Shown piece after piece: positions 10,993 to 19,849 of a DNA stretch of 36,297 bases. Each line of letters starts with the position of its first letter. The first letter of the stretch is position 1. Where the stretch lies: contig URPD01000013.1 of the NCBI GenBank assembly GCA_900549645.1, positions 1 to 36,297 of the forward strand, in the 5' to 3' direction. A model generated the notes under the pieces. That model was not told where the DNA came from. It did not search any database and saw only the letters and a program-made list of their open reading frames with translations. A program made the translations under genes and the position numbers. The stretch comes from an uncultured Eubacteriales bacterium. Lineage in GTDB: Bacteria > Bacillota > Clostridia > Oscillospirales > Oscillospiraceae.

Positions 10993-11058
10993 GCGTATAT
11001 GCCCTGCCGCCTGCGCGAAATATTTGCCGTCGGGAGACGCGGCAGAGGGGAGAAAGTG

Positions 11059-11310
11059 ATGACGCAGTATTTGTTGATGTGCCGTTCGCTCACTTATGCG
11101 CAGAAGAGCGTGAAGCTTCTGGAGCGCTCCGGCATAACGGCTGCGGTGGTCAAGGCTCCGCAGGGCTTGAGCAGCAGCGGCTGCGGCTACGCGGTGAGCC
11201 TGTACCGGAATTTTGACGCCGCGCTCGGCCTGCTTCGCAGCAGCGGCCTGATAAGCGGCAAAATCTTCAGCCGTGCCGACGGCGGGGAATATAAGGAGCT
11301 TGCGCGATGA
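11059..11310 (+). CDS. DUF3343 small protein (putative Se/S carrier-like)
   Basis: An 83-residue cytoplasmic protein beginning MTQYLLMCRSLTYAQK and containing GLSSSGCGYAVSLYRNF. The Tyr-start strand, the CGYA element with C42 and the short length fit DUF3343, a family annotated as putative Se/S carrier-like. The ATG at 11059 has GAGGGGAGAAA upstream; an upstream in-frame ATG at 10999 lacks a ribosome site. Its stop overlaps the start of the class V aminotransferase by 4 nt, an arrangement common in Clostridia. It may receive sulfur or selenium from that enzyme, which is inference. Confidence 0.78.
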   Translation: MTQYLLMCRSLTYAQKSVKLLERSGITAAVVKAPQGLSSSGCGYAVSLYRNFDAALGLLRSSGLISGKIFSRADGGEYKELAR

Positions 11311-12428
11311 TATATCTTGATAACGCGGCGACAAGCCTGATAAAGCCGGTGAGCGTTGAGAACGCCGTCGTGAACGCGATGCGTAGCATGGCAAGCCCCG
11401 GACGCGGGGCGCACGCTCCGGCCATGCGCGCGGCGGAGACCGTATTTGAGTGCCGAGAGGCCGCGGCGCGGCTGTTTGACGTTCCGGACGCGGAGAACGT
11501 GGTGTTCACCATGAACGCGACTCACGCGCTCAATATTGCGATACGCTCCGTCGTGAAGCCGGGGCGCCGCGTGCTCGTCTCCGGCTTTGAGCACAACAGC
11601 GTCACAAGGCCGCTCAGAATGCTGACGGACGATATCACCGTGGCCGGAAGCCGCCTTTTCGACGCGGAGAATACGCTCAGCGAGTTTGACAGCAAGCTCC
11701 GCCGCGCCGACGCCGTCGTGTGTACGCACGTGTCGAACGCCTTCGGCTATATCCTGCCAATTTATGAGATCGCGGCGCTGTGCCGCACGGCGGGAGTGCC
11801 GCTGATAGTGGACGCGTCGCAGTCGGCGGGGGTGCTGAGCGTGGACTTCGCGCGGCTTGGCGCGGCGTTCGTCGCCATGCCGGGGCATAAGGGACTGTTC
11901 GGCCCGCAGGGAACGGGCATACTGCTGTGCGGCGCGGACGCCTCGCCGCTGATGAGCGGCGGCTCCGGCTCGGACAGCATCTCCCAGACCATGCCGGATT
12001 ATCTGCCCGACAGGCTTGAGACCGGGACGCACAATGTCTGCGGCATTGCGGGACTGCTGGCCGGAATAAAATATGTATCCGGAATCGGGACGGACGCGAT
12101 ACTCGCGCACGAGCGCGCGTTGCTGGCGCGCATGATACGCGGCCTTTCGGATGTCCGCGGCGTGGAGCTGTTTCACGGAAACAAAGAGCTTCAGTCCGGC
12201 GTCCTTTCAGTGAGGCTGGCGGGCACGGACTGCGAAACGCTGGCGCGCCTGCTCTCCGAGCATGGCGTGTGCACCCGCTCCGGCCTGCACTGCGCGCCAT
12301 TTGCCCACCGCACCGTGGGGACTCTCGACACCGGCACACTGCGCTTCAGCTTTTCACCCTTCGTCACACCTGAGGAAATAGACAGAGTCTGCGAACTGAT
12401 GTATGAAATAAGTATAAAACTTTCTTAA
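11307..12428 (+). CDS. Class V aminotransferase, cysteine desulfurase-like
   Basis: A PLP enzyme of 373 residues close to SufS/CsdA, probably removing S (or Se) from cysteine (selenocysteine). The PLP lysine is K195 in AMPGHKGLFGPQGTG. FTMNATHALNIAI (PLP phosphate) and VDASQSAGVLSVD (ring-stacking region) are visible. The active-site Cys is C329 in RSGLHCAPFAHR. The sequence resembles the EF2568-type subfamily (TIGR01977) rather than a housekeeping iscS, and no iscU or suf genes are nearby. It starts within the stop of the DUF3343 gene, implying coupled synthesis. The substrate is not settled by sequence. Confidence 0.85.
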   Translation: MIYLDNAATSLIKPVSVENAVVNAMRSMASPGRGAHAPAMRAAETVFECREAAARLFDVPDAENVVFTMNATHALNIAIRSVVKPGRRVLVSGFEHNSVTRPLRMLTDDITVAGSRLFDAENTLSEFDSKLRRADAVVCTHVSNAFGYILPIYEIAALCRTAGVPLIVDASQSAGVLSVDFARLGAAFVAMPGHKGLFGPQGTGILLCGADASPLMSGGSGSDSISQTMPDYLPDRLETGTHNVCGIAGLLAGIKYVSGIGTDAILAHERALLARMIRGLSDVRGVELFHGNKELQSGVLSVRLAGTDCETLARLLSEHGVCTRSGLHCAPFAHRTVGTLDTGTLRFSFSPFVTPEEIDRVCELMYEISIKLS

Positions 12429-12434
12429 TAATGT

Positions 12435-12463
12435 TTGCGTTTTTGCCGCAGATGATTTATAAT
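12435..12463 (+). promoter_or_regulatory. Likely promoter of the cdaA operon
   Basis: A perfect TATAAT (12458-12463) with a weak -35 TTGCGT (12435-12440) at 17 nt. It predicts an untranslated leader of about 70 nt that contains a small hairpin (CGGCAC, 3-nt loop, GTGCCG at 12492-12506). No known riboswitch was recognised in the leader. Confidence 0.6.
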
Positions 12464-12542
12464 ACATTGATAAATATAATAGGCTTCGTGTCGGCACGGT
12501 GTGCCGCGCGGGCATTTGGATAAATGAACGGGGTAATCTCCT

Positions 12543-13427
12543 ATGGAAGTCATAAGCAGCGCTCTCTCGTGGGCAGGAAACTATCTGTCGACGATCCGCA
12601 TCTCGGACGCGGTCGATATCCTGATAGTCACGTTCCTGATATATAAAGCAATATGGTTTGTACGGCGCACGAATTCGTACAATCTGGCCAAGGGTCTGAT
12701 CCTGATACTCGTCGCGCTGTGGCTGTCGGATATCTTCAAGCTCACGATGATCAATTCGCTCCTGAAGCGGGCGGTCGAGCTGGGACTGATAGCGCTCCTG
12801 ATCCTGTTCCAGCCGGAGCTGCGGCGCGTGCTGGAGCGTATGGGCAGCAGCTTCTCGTCCGGACACGCGGTCGCAAGCTCCGCAACAGAGCAGGCCATCG
12901 CGCAGACGGTGCTGGCATGTACGGAGATGTCCGCTTCCCGCACCGGCGCGCTCATAATCTTTGAGCGCAAGGTGAAGCTTAACGACATTATGAGCACCGG
13001 CACAATCATAAATTCCGATACGACGGCGGAGCTGCTGAAAAACCTGTTTTACAACAAAGCTCCTCTGCATGACGGCGCGGTTATAATCCGCGACGGCAGG
13101 ATAGCCGCCGCGGGATGCGTCCTCCCGCTCACAAAGAGCACGAACCTCAGCAAGGATCTCGGCATGAGGCACAGGGCCGGCATCGGCCTGAGCGAGCAGT
13201 CGGACGCGGTGGTCGTCATAGTCTCGGAAGAGACCGGCTCCGTCTCCGTTGCAATAGAAGGTATGCTCAAGCGCCATCTTACGGCCTCCGTTTTCGAGAA
13301 GCTTCTGCGTTCCGAGCTTATCTCGGACGAGGATGAAAGCTCGAAGCGCGGCTTCGCAAACTATTTCAAGAAGTTCTTCAAGGTGAAAAAATATGAAGAA
13401 GACAAGCCCGATGAGAAAACTGTATGA
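12543..13427 (+). CDS. cdaA: Diadenylate cyclase CdaA
   Basis: Makes the essential second messenger c-di-AMP from two ATP at the membrane. The 294 residues comprise three N-terminal membrane segments (about 20-40, 45-65, 70-88), a short coiled linker (FQPELRRVLERMG) and the DAC domain (about 115-245) with the catalytic LHDGAVIIRDGRI (about 175-187) and GMRHRAGIGLSEQ (about 207-220). No strong Shine-Dalgarno is seen; GGGGTAA lies about 10 nt before the ATG. cdaR overlaps the 3' end by 35 nt. glmM, often third in this operon, is absent here. The pathway controls potassium and osmolyte transport and wall homeostasis. Confidence 0.95.
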   Translation: MEVISSALSWAGNYLSTIRISDAVDILIVTFLIYKAIWFVRRTNSYNLAKGLILILVALWLSDIFKLTMINSLLKRAVELGLIALLILFQPELRRVLERMGSSFSSGHAVASSATEQAIAQTVLACTEMSASRTGALIIFERKVKLNDIMSTGTIINSDTTAELLKNLFYNKAPLHDGAVIIRDGRIAAAGCVLPLTKSTNLSKDLGMRHRAGIGLSEQSDAVVVIVSEETGSVSVAIEGMLKRHLTASVFEKLLRSELISDEDESSKRGFANYFKKFFKVKKYEEDKPDEKTV

Positions 13428-14646
13428 CAGCCGTCTGTTCTGGATGATTGTCTCATTCCTTGCAGCGCTTGCGATGTGGGTCTACTTCAGCAGCACCGAC
13501 GCTGAGAATATGACGACAATTTTCCGCGGCGTCCGCGTGGAACTGGTCGGGGAGGACGAGCTGCGCAATTCGCGCAACATGGTCATCACCGATCTTGACA
13601 CCAACTCCGTCACCGTTGAGGTCACAGGGCCGCGGCGCATAATCGGCGGGCTGGATTCCGGCGATCTTATCGCGCAGGTCGACGTCAGCCGCCTGACTCA
13701 GGCGGCCTACACCTCGCAGACCTACGATGTTGTGTTCCCGGACGGGACGGACAAGAAAAACATAACCGTGACGAGGAAAACTCCGGAGACCGTGAACTTC
13801 ATGGCTTCTCAGCAGTCCTCGCGCACGATACCGGTGCGCGGCACATTCGACGCACAGCCGGCCGACGGCTACACCGCAGAGATGCCGGTGTTCGAGCCGT
13901 CGACGATAACGATAACAGGCCCTGAGGTCTATATCAACAGCGTCTCGTACGCTTGGGTCACATTCGGCGAGGACGGCATCACCAGCACCTATTCCGTAGA
14001 TACCGGCTACACCCTGATGGATTCCGACGGCGACGAGTGCTCCACCACGGGCATCACCTGCTCGACCGATACCGTAAAGGCAACGCTTCCGCTGCTCATG
14101 GTCAAGGAAGTTCCGCTCACGGTCGACACCATCGAGGGCGCGGGCGCGACCTCGGCGAACACCGTCATAAAAATCGAGCCGTCCTCCATAACTCTCGCGG
14201 GCGACACCTCGATACTCGCGGGCATGAACAAGATAGTTCTAGGCACGATTGACCTCACGGACTTCACGGATGCGTTCCAGAATACGTACAGCATCGTGCT
14301 CGATAACGAGATCAGAAACCTCACCGGCATAACCGAGGCGAAGGTCACGGTGGAGATCATCGGCCTTGAGACGAAGGACTTCACGGTCACAAATCTCTCC
14401 TGCATAAACGACACCGAGGGCTATAAGTCCACGATAATTACCGAGAGCCTGACGGTCACACTGCGCGGCACGAAGGAGCAGCTTGACGCGATAAAGAGCG
14501 AGAATATACGCGCCGTGGCAGATCTGAAGGACTTCAAGGAGTCGTCCGGAACCTATATGGTGCCGGTCAAGGTGTACGTTGCCGGATATGACGACGTCGG
14601 CGCGATAGGCGATGTGACGATGTCGGTTGAAATAAGAAAGGCGTAG
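13393..14646 (+). CDS. cdaR: YbbR-domain protein CdaR, regulator of CdaA
   Basis: A 417-residue extracytoplasmic protein tethered by one N-terminal helix (about residues 14-32, LFWMIVSFLAALAMWVYF), followed by several tandem YbbR-like beta domains, each of about 80-90 residues. Repeated signs are VEVTGPRRIIGGL, ITITGPEVYINSV, ITLAGDTSILAGM and VTLRGTKEQLDAI. Known CdaR proteins bind and modulate CdaA through the membrane. Translation begins inside cdaA after AAGGTGA, in line with a matched complex. Confidence 0.92.
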   Translation: MKKTSPMRKLYDSRLFWMIVSFLAALAMWVYFSSTDAENMTTIFRGVRVELVGEDELRNSRNMVITDLDTNSVTVEVTGPRRIIGGLDSGDLIAQVDVSRLTQAAYTSQTYDVVFPDGTDKKNITVTRKTPETVNFMASQQSSRTIPVRGTFDAQPADGYTAEMPVFEPSTITITGPEVYINSVSYAWVTFGEDGITSTYSVDTGYTLMDSDGDECSTTGITCSTDTVKATLPLLMVKEVPLTVDTIEGAGATSANTVIKIEPSSITLAGDTSILAGMNKIVLGTIDLTDFTDAFQNTYSIVLDNEIRNLTGITEAKVTVEIIGLETKDFTVTNLSCINDTEGYKSTIITESLTVTLRGTKEQLDAIKSENIRAVADLKDFKESSGTYMVPVKVYVAGYDDVGAIGDVTMSVEIRKA

Positions 14647-14648
14647 AA

Positions 14649-15059
14649 ATGACTCAGGACGCGGTTGTAACAAGAACTTTTCAAAATTCCCTCGCGGAGG
14701 TCGCAGTCAAGCGGTCGACGGCCTGCGGCAGCAATTGCGGGAACTGCGAGAGCTGTGTTTTTCAGAACGAGCTGAAGGTCACGGCGGATAACCGCATCGG
14801 CGCAAGGCCGGGGCAGAAGGTCGTCATCGAGAGCAAGTCCTCGAAGGTATATAAAGCGATACTGATGGTGTACATCATGCCGATAGTCCTTTTCCTGCTC
14901 GGCTATGCGATAGCCGCGGCGTTTGGAGCGGGCGAGGGCGTGTGCATCGCGGTGAGCTTCACGGCGCTCGCCGTGAGCGCGGCGCTGCTGGTGCTGTGGT
15001 ACAGAAAGCGCGGCAATAAGGATAAAATAAGCTTTGCGATAATTTCAATAGAAGAGTAA
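14649..15059 (+). CDS. rseC: RseC/MucC-family redox-related membrane protein
   Basis: A 136-residue protein. A Cys cluster near the N-terminus (C26, C30, C33, C36; CGSNCGNCESC) is followed by a short beta region (GARPGQKVVIES) and two membrane spans (about 69-92 and 96-116). This is the RseC architecture (SoxR-reducing system / sigma-E modulator families). In Clostridia it often accompanies Rnf or envelope genes; here it follows cdaR by 2 nt. The ribosome site is weak. The four Cys residues could bind Fe-S or zinc, which is inference. Confidence 0.82.
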   Translation: MTQDAVVTRTFQNSLAEVAVKRSTACGSNCGNCESCVFQNELKVTADNRIGARPGQKVVIESKSSKVYKAILMVYIMPIVLFLLGYAIAAAFGAGEGVCIAVSFTALAVSAALLVLWYRKRGNKDKISFAIISIEE

Positions 15060-15077
15060 GCCGGAGGAATCGAGTAT

Positions 15078-15956
15078 ATGATCAAGAGCATGACGGGTTA
15101 TGGCAGCGCCAAGGGCACTGTCGACGGACTTGAAATAAGCGTTGAGCTGAAGAGCGTAAACAACAAATTCCTTGACGCATCGGTGCGTATGCCGCGAAGC
15201 TTCCTCTTCGCGGAGAGCGCGGTCAAGTCTCTGGTGCAGCAGCATATCAGCCGCGGCAAGGTGGACGTGTTCGTCACGGTCGATTCCTCAATGGCGGACG
15301 ATATGACCGTCCGCGTCAACGAGCCGCTCCTGCGCGGCTACCTTGAGGCGATAGGGCATATCTCCGAGGAGTATAAGCTCCCGAACGACGCCACGGCGAT
15401 GAGCGTCAGCCGCTTCCCGGACGTGCTGTCCGTTGAGAAGAAGGAGGCGGATGCGGACGCAATATCCGCCGGTATCTGCGCCGTCGCTGAGCAGGCGCTG
15501 TGCGATTTTGACGCGATGCGTCTGCGCGAGGGCGAGAAGCTGAGGGACGATGTCCTCTCAAGACTTGCAACCATAGACTCCCTCGTCTCGCGGGTCGAGC
15601 ATGAAGCGCCGACCACGGTGCTTGAATACCGCCGCCGCCTTGAGCAGAAGATGACCGAGGTGCTGGGCACTGCCGGTATAGATGAGAACAGGATAATCGC
15701 CGAGGTCGCGATCTTTGCCGACCGCATCGCCGTTGACGAAGAGACTGTGCGTCTGCGCAGCCACATGGCACAGCTGAGCACCATGATAAACGGCAGCAAT
15801 GCAACAGGCCGCAAGATAGATTTTCTCATTCAGGAGTTCAACCGCGAGGCAAACACCATCGGCTCCAAGTGCCAGAACGCCGACATCGCGCATGTCGTGG
15901 TCGATCTCAAGTCCGAGATCGAGAAGATACGCGAGCAGATCCAGAACATTGAGTGA
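15078..15956 (+). CDS. yicC: YicC-family endoribonuclease
   Basis: A 292-residue member of the YicC/YloC family, shown in other bacteria to be an RNA endonuclease. The N-terminus MIKSMTGYGSA and the C-terminal segment GRKIDFLIQEFNREANTIGSK followed by KSEIEKIREQIQNIE are hallmark blocks. GGAGGAA precedes the ATG. It leads the conserved yicC-remA-gmk-rpoZ-priA order also known in Bacillus. Confidence 0.93.
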   Translation: MIKSMTGYGSAKGTVDGLEISVELKSVNNKFLDASVRMPRSFLFAESAVKSLVQQHISRGKVDVFVTVDSSMADDMTVRVNEPLLRGYLEAIGHISEEYKLPNDATAMSVSRFPDVLSVEKKEADADAISAGICAVAEQALCDFDAMRLREGEKLRDDVLSRLATIDSLVSRVEHEAPTTVLEYRRRLEQKMTEVLGTAGIDENRIIAEVAIFADRIAVDEETVRLRSHMAQLSTMINGSNATGRKIDFLIQEFNREANTIGSKCQNADIAHVVVDLKSEIEKIREQIQNIE

Positions 15957-15965
15957 GGAACTGCG

Positions 15966-16223
15966 ATGAGGCTGATAAACATAGGCTTCGGCAATCTCGT
16001 CTCCGCCGGGCGAATCATATCGATAGTCAGCCCTGAGTCCGCACCGATAAAGCGCATGGTGCAGGAAGTGAGGGAAAAGGGACTGTTGATAGACGCGTCC
16101 TTCGGCAGGAGCACAAGATCCGTTATAATCATGGACAGCGGCAACGTAGTTTTGTCCGCGCTGACGGCTGACGCGATAGCAGAGCGATTTGCAGAAAAGA
16201 CTGAACAGGAGGATGGAGACTAA
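15966..16223 (+). CDS. remA: RemA-like regulator (DUF370)
   Basis: An 85-residue DNA-binding protein of the RemA family. In Bacillus it activates biofilm matrix and osmoprotection genes as a ring-shaped oligomer. The N-terminus MRLINIGFGNLVSAGRII, the basic middle (SAPIKRMVQEVREKG) and DASFGRSTRSVIIMDSGNVVLSA match. TGAGGAA precedes the ATG. It lies 9 nt after yicC and 1 nt before gmk. Confidence 0.93.
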   Translation: MRLINIGFGNLVSAGRIISIVSPESAPIKRMVQEVREKGLLIDASFGRSTRSVIIMDSGNVVLSALTADAIAERFAEKTEQEDGD

Positions 16224-16224
16224 G

Positions 16225-16833
16225 ATGAAGGAAAAGGGCAGAATGTTTGTTATTTCCGGGCCTTCCGGCGCGGGCAAGAGCACGGTGGTGTTCAAGGCAA
16301 TAGAGGGGCGCGACGATGTGTGCTTCTCCACTTCTGTGACCACGCGCAAGCCCCGTCCGAACGAGGTCGACGGGCGCGAGTATTTCTTTGTTGACCTTGA
16401 CCAGTTCAAGGAGATGGTCGAGAACGACGAACTGCTGGAGCATGCGACCTATGTCGCAAATTCCTACGGAACGCCGAGAAAGTTCGTAGAGGAAAAGCTG
16501 GATTCCGGGCTTGACGTGCTGCTTGACATCGAGGTTCAGGGCGCGCGCCAGATAAACGAGAAGAAGCCGGACGCCGTGAAGATCTTCATCATCCCGCCCT
16601 CCCTCGCGGAGCTTCGCCGCCGTCTTGTCGGCAGAGGCACGGACACCGAGCGCGCCATCGAAGCGCGGCTTATCCGCGCGCGTCAGGAGTACGCCGAGGC
16701 CGACTTCTACGACTATATAATCATAAACGACGATCCCGACCGCGCAGCGAAGGAGCTGGCGGCGATCATGCTTGCAGAGCGCTGCAAGGCCGAGGGCAGA
16801 ATGCATTTTCTGCGCGACGCGATAGAAGAGTAA
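16225..16833 (+). CDS. gmk: Guanylate kinase
   Basis: Phosphorylates GMP to GDP with ATP. The 202 residues carry the P-loop GPSGAGKST (12-20), the GMP-binding segment STSVTTRKPRPNEVDGREYFF, and the lid region with RLVGRGTD. Start choice: ATG 16225 is preceded by GGAGAC; ATG 16213 would need the AGGAGG that directly abuts it. It begins one base after the remA stop. Confidence 0.95.
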   Translation: MKEKGRMFVISGPSGAGKSTVVFKAIEGRDDVCFSTSVTTRKPRPNEVDGREYFFVDLDQFKEMVENDELLEHATYVANSYGTPRKFVEEKLDSGLDVLLDIEVQGARQINEKKPDAVKIFIIPPSLAELRRRLVGRGTDTERAIEARLIRARQEYAEADFYDYIIINDDPDRAAKELAAIMLAERCKAEGRMHFLRDAIEE

Positions 16834-16879
16834 TATAAAAATTTTAGTGCCGCGTAGGCGGCGGAATGGAGTAATTATT

Positions 16880-17071
16880 ATGATGCTTTATCCCCCCATG
16901 GCTGAACTGACCAGCAAGGTCGGCAGCCGTTACCAGCTTGTGAACCTCATCGCGCGCAGAGCGCGCGCCATCTCCGCGGAGGCCGAGGAGAAGCAGATAC
17001 CGCTGGAGAAGAAGCCCGTCTCCATCGCTATTGACGAGGTCTACACGGGCAAGCTCAAAATAAAGAAATAA
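16880..17071 (+). CDS. rpoZ: RNA polymerase omega subunit
   Basis: A 63-residue protein that chaperones the beta' subunit. Conserved text is VGSRYQLVNLIARRARAI and KKPVSIAIDEVYTGKL. GGAGTAA lies 7 nt before ATG 16880; a second ATG follows at 16883. It sits between gmk and priA as in other Firmicutes, but the usual coaBC gene is missing between rpoZ and priA. Confidence 0.93.
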   Translation: MMLYPPMAELTSKVGSRYQLVNLIARRARAISAEAEEKQIPLEKKPVSIAIDEVYTGKLKIKK

Positions 17072-17092
17072 TCATCATGGGGGACGATCTCG

Positions 17093-19342
17093 ATGCCGAT
17101 GCGCGTGGCAAAAATCGCGGTTTCTGCCGCTACATACAGCATTGACCGTCCCTTTGACTATCTTGTGCCGGACAAACTGCGGGACGCCGCGCTTCCGGGG
17201 ACGAGGGTGAGCCTGCCGTTCGGCAAGGGCAACCGGCGCTGTGAGGGAGTTATCCTCTCGGTTGCGGATAAGAGCGAGCGGGAAAATCTAAAATGCATAG
17301 ATTCCGTGCTCGACCCCGCGCCGGTGCTGGACGAGGAGCTGATAAAGCTTGCGTTCTTCATCCGCGACAGATTTTTCTGCACCGTGTATGACGCCGTGAA
17401 GGCGATGCTTCCGGCAGGATTGTGGTTCACGGACGACGGGAAACGCCGCGTGAACGACAAAACCGTCGAGATGGTCAAGCTTGCGATACCGTCGGAGGAT
17501 GCCGCGGCAATCGCGGAGTCGAAGCGGCTCAGATCGCCGAAGCAGGCGGCGCTGGTGGAAATGCTGTGCGCATTTGAAGCGCTGCCGAGCCGCGATCTGC
17601 TTACCTACACGGGCGCGTCGAGACAGTCGCTCACCGCGCTTATAAAGGCGGGGCTTGCTGAGACCTACGAGCGCGAGGTGTACCGCCGCCCGGAGCTGCA
17701 TCTGGGCGATACTGATCCGTTGCCGGAGCTGAGCGAAGAGCAGAGCGCGGTGTTCAAGGGTATCGACGCGCTCACCGCGAGCGGCAAGGCCGGGGCGGCG
17801 CTGCTGCTCGGCGTGACCGGCAGTGGGAAAACCAGCGTCTATATCCATCTTATCGACGCCTGCCTACGCCGCGGGAAAACGGCGATGCTGCTGGTGCCGG
17901 AAATTGCACTGACGCCGCAGATGCTCCGCACCTTCTCGTCGCATTTCGGGGATGATGTCGCCGTCATGCACAGCAGCCTTTCGCCCACCGAGAGGTACGA
18001 CGAATGGAAGCGCGTTAAAAACGGCAAGGCGCGGGTCGTTATCGGCACGCGCAGCGCGGTTTTCGCGCCGCTTCGCAATCTGGGCGCGGTCATAATAGAC
18101 GAGGAGCAGGAGGAGACCTATAAGTCCGAGAACAATCCCCGGTATGACGCGCGCGACGTCGCAAAGTTCCGCTGTGCGCAGAATAATTGCCTGCTGCTGC
18201 TCGGCTCCGCCACGCCGGACGTCTGTACGCGCTATAACGCGCGCATCGGGCGGTATGCGTTCTTCACGCTGAGAAACCGATATAACGATATGCGACTTCC
18301 CGAAGTGCGGATAGTCGATATGAAGCGTGAGCTTCGGCGCGGGAACGGCGGCGATATAAGCGGATTTCTGCGGGACGAGCTCCAGCAGAATATCGAGCGC
18401 GGCGAGCAGAGCATACTGTTCATCAACCGCCGCGGCGCGCATAAGCTGATAAGCTGCGGAGATTGCGGCTATACTTACAGATGCCCGCGGTGCAGCGTGT
18501 CGCTCACTTATCACAGCGCGAACAATCGCCTGATGTGCCATTACTGCGGATATGTGCAGCGCGTGGACAGCGCGTGCCCCGACTGCGGGGGCGAGCTGTG
18601 CTTCGTCGGCACGGGGACGCAGAATGTCGAGCAGCAGCTGCACGAGCTGTTTCCGGATACGCCGGTGATGCGCGTTGATACGGATACGGTTGCGCCGGCA
18701 GGTTCGCATGAGAAGCTGTTTGAGCGCTTCAGAAACGAGAATATCCCCATAATGGTGGGCACGCAGATGGTCACCAAGGGGCTGAACTTCCCGAACGTGA
18801 CGCTTGTCGGCGTCATCTCGGCGGATCAGAGCCTGTACGCGGGCGATTACCGCGCCGGGGAGAGGACGTTCTCCCTGATAACGCAGGTCGTCGGCCGCAG
18901 CGGCAGGGGAGACAAGCCCGGAAGAGCCGTCATACAGACCTTTACGCCCGAAAACGAGACGATAAGGTACGCGGCAGATCAGGACTACGAGTCGTTCTTC
19001 GAGTCAGAGATTGAGTTGCGCCGCATTCAGAACGCGCCGCCGTTCAAAAATATATTCTCCCTGACCGTGACAGGCGTTGACGAGGAGCAGGTGGAAAAAT
19101 GCTGTGCGTATCTCAGCGAGTGGCTGAGGAACATATGCAGCGATAAACCGGAGATAGATATTCTTGGCCCCGCGCCGCTGCCGGTAGTCAGGGTCAATAA
19201 CAGATACAGATACAGAATAAACGTCTGCTGTGAGTCGAACGCGTGGATCCGACGGGCACTGTCGGAGATGGTGATCGAGTGCGGCAGGGACAAAAAATTC
19301 AGAGGCGTCACCGTGTACGCGGACAACGCCCCGACAGATTGA
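17093..19342 (+). CDS. priA: Primosomal protein N' (replication restart helicase)
   Basis: A 3'-5' helicase that rebuilds the replisome at stalled forks. The 749 residues have an N-terminal DNA-binding domain (1-110), Walker A GVTGSGKTS (about 240-248), a Walker B-like DEEQEETYK (about 335; DEEH is the textbook form, DEEQ occurs in Clostridia), and eight zinc-binding Cys in CGDCGYTYRCPRC and CHYCGYVQRVDSACPDC (about 454-502). Motif VI lies around QVVGRSGRGDKPG. GGGGGA precedes the ATG. def starts 8 nt downstream. Confidence 0.96.
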   Translation: MPMRVAKIAVSAATYSIDRPFDYLVPDKLRDAALPGTRVSLPFGKGNRRCEGVILSVADKSERENLKCIDSVLDPAPVLDEELIKLAFFIRDRFFCTVYDAVKAMLPAGLWFTDDGKRRVNDKTVEMVKLAIPSEDAAAIAESKRLRSPKQAALVEMLCAFEALPSRDLLTYTGASRQSLTALIKAGLAETYEREVYRRPELHLGDTDPLPELSEEQSAVFKGIDALTASGKAGAALLLGVTGSGKTSVYIHLIDACLRRGKTAMLLVPEIALTPQMLRTFSSHFGDDVAVMHSSLSPTERYDEWKRVKNGKARVVIGTRSAVFAPLRNLGAVIIDEEQEETYKSENNPRYDARDVAKFRCAQNNCLLLLGSATPDVCTRYNARIGRYAFFTLRNRYNDMRLPEVRIVDMKRELRRGNGGDISGFLRDELQQNIERGEQSILFINRRGAHKLISCGDCGYTYRCPRCSVSLTYHSANNRLMCHYCGYVQRVDSACPDCGGELCFVGTGTQNVEQQLHELFPDTPVMRVDTDTVAPAGSHEKLFERFRNENIPIMVGTQMVTKGLNFPNVTLVGVISADQSLYAGDYRAGERTFSLITQVVGRSGRGDKPGRAVIQTFTPENETIRYAADQDYESFFESEIELRRIQNAPPFKNIFSLTVTGVDEEQVEKCCAYLSEWLRNICSDKPEIDILGPAPLPVVRVNNRYRYRINVCCESNAWIRRALSEMVIECGRDKKFRGVTVYADNAPTD

Positions 19343-19350
19343 GGATAGCT

Positions 19351-19848
19351 ATGGCACAGAGAAATATTTTGACAAAGGAACAGCCGGGGCTTTATAAGAA
19401 ATCCCGCCCCGTAACGGAGTTCAACCCTCGCCTGCATCAGCTGCTTGACGATATGATCGACACGCTTTCGACTGCGAACGGCGTCGGCCTTGCCGCACCG
19501 CAGGTGGGCGTACTGCGCCGCGCGGTGATCGTGCTTGAGACCAACGTGCCGGAGGATGAGGACGAGTATATCATAGAGCTTATAAACCCTGAGATAATCG
19601 AAGCGTCCGGCGAGCAGGAGGGACCTGAGGGCTGCCTGAGTGTGCCGGGTGAATTCGGCCTTGTCAAGCGCCCGATGCACGTCAAGGTTCGTGCGCAGAA
19701 CCGCTTCGGCGAGTGGTTCGAGGTGGAGGGCGACGGGCTGACCGCGCGCTGCTTCTGCCATGAGATAGACCATCTTGAGGGCATAGTTTTCACCTCCAAG
19801 GCCGAGCGTATGCTCACCGAAGAGGAGCTTCAGAGCGGAGAATATTAA
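19351..19848 (+). CDS. def: Peptide deformylase
   Basis: A metalloenzyme that removes the formyl group from nascent N-termini. All three motifs are intact in the 165 residues: GVGLAAPQVG (44-53), EGCLS (93-97, metal ligand C95) and HEIDH (137-141). GAGGATA precedes ATG 19351; frames extending into priA lack a start signal. It is coupled to fmt (1-nt gap), so formylation and deformylation enzymes are made together. A divergent second copy lies at 30396-30806. Confidence 0.96.
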   Translation: MAQRNILTKEQPGLYKKSRPVTEFNPRLHQLLDDMIDTLSTANGVGLAAPQVGVLRRAVIVLETNVPEDEDEYIIELINPEIIEASGEQEGPEGCLSVPGEFGLVKRPMHVKVRAQNRFGEWFEVEGDGLTARCFCHEIDHLEGIVFTSKAERMLTEEELQSGEY

Positions 19849-19849
19849 G

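Noticed and set aside
12464..12542. A c-di-AMP or other riboswitch in the cdaA leader
   Set aside because: Only a 6-bp hairpin is present in about 70 nt; known c-di-AMP aptamers are longer with several conserved loops.
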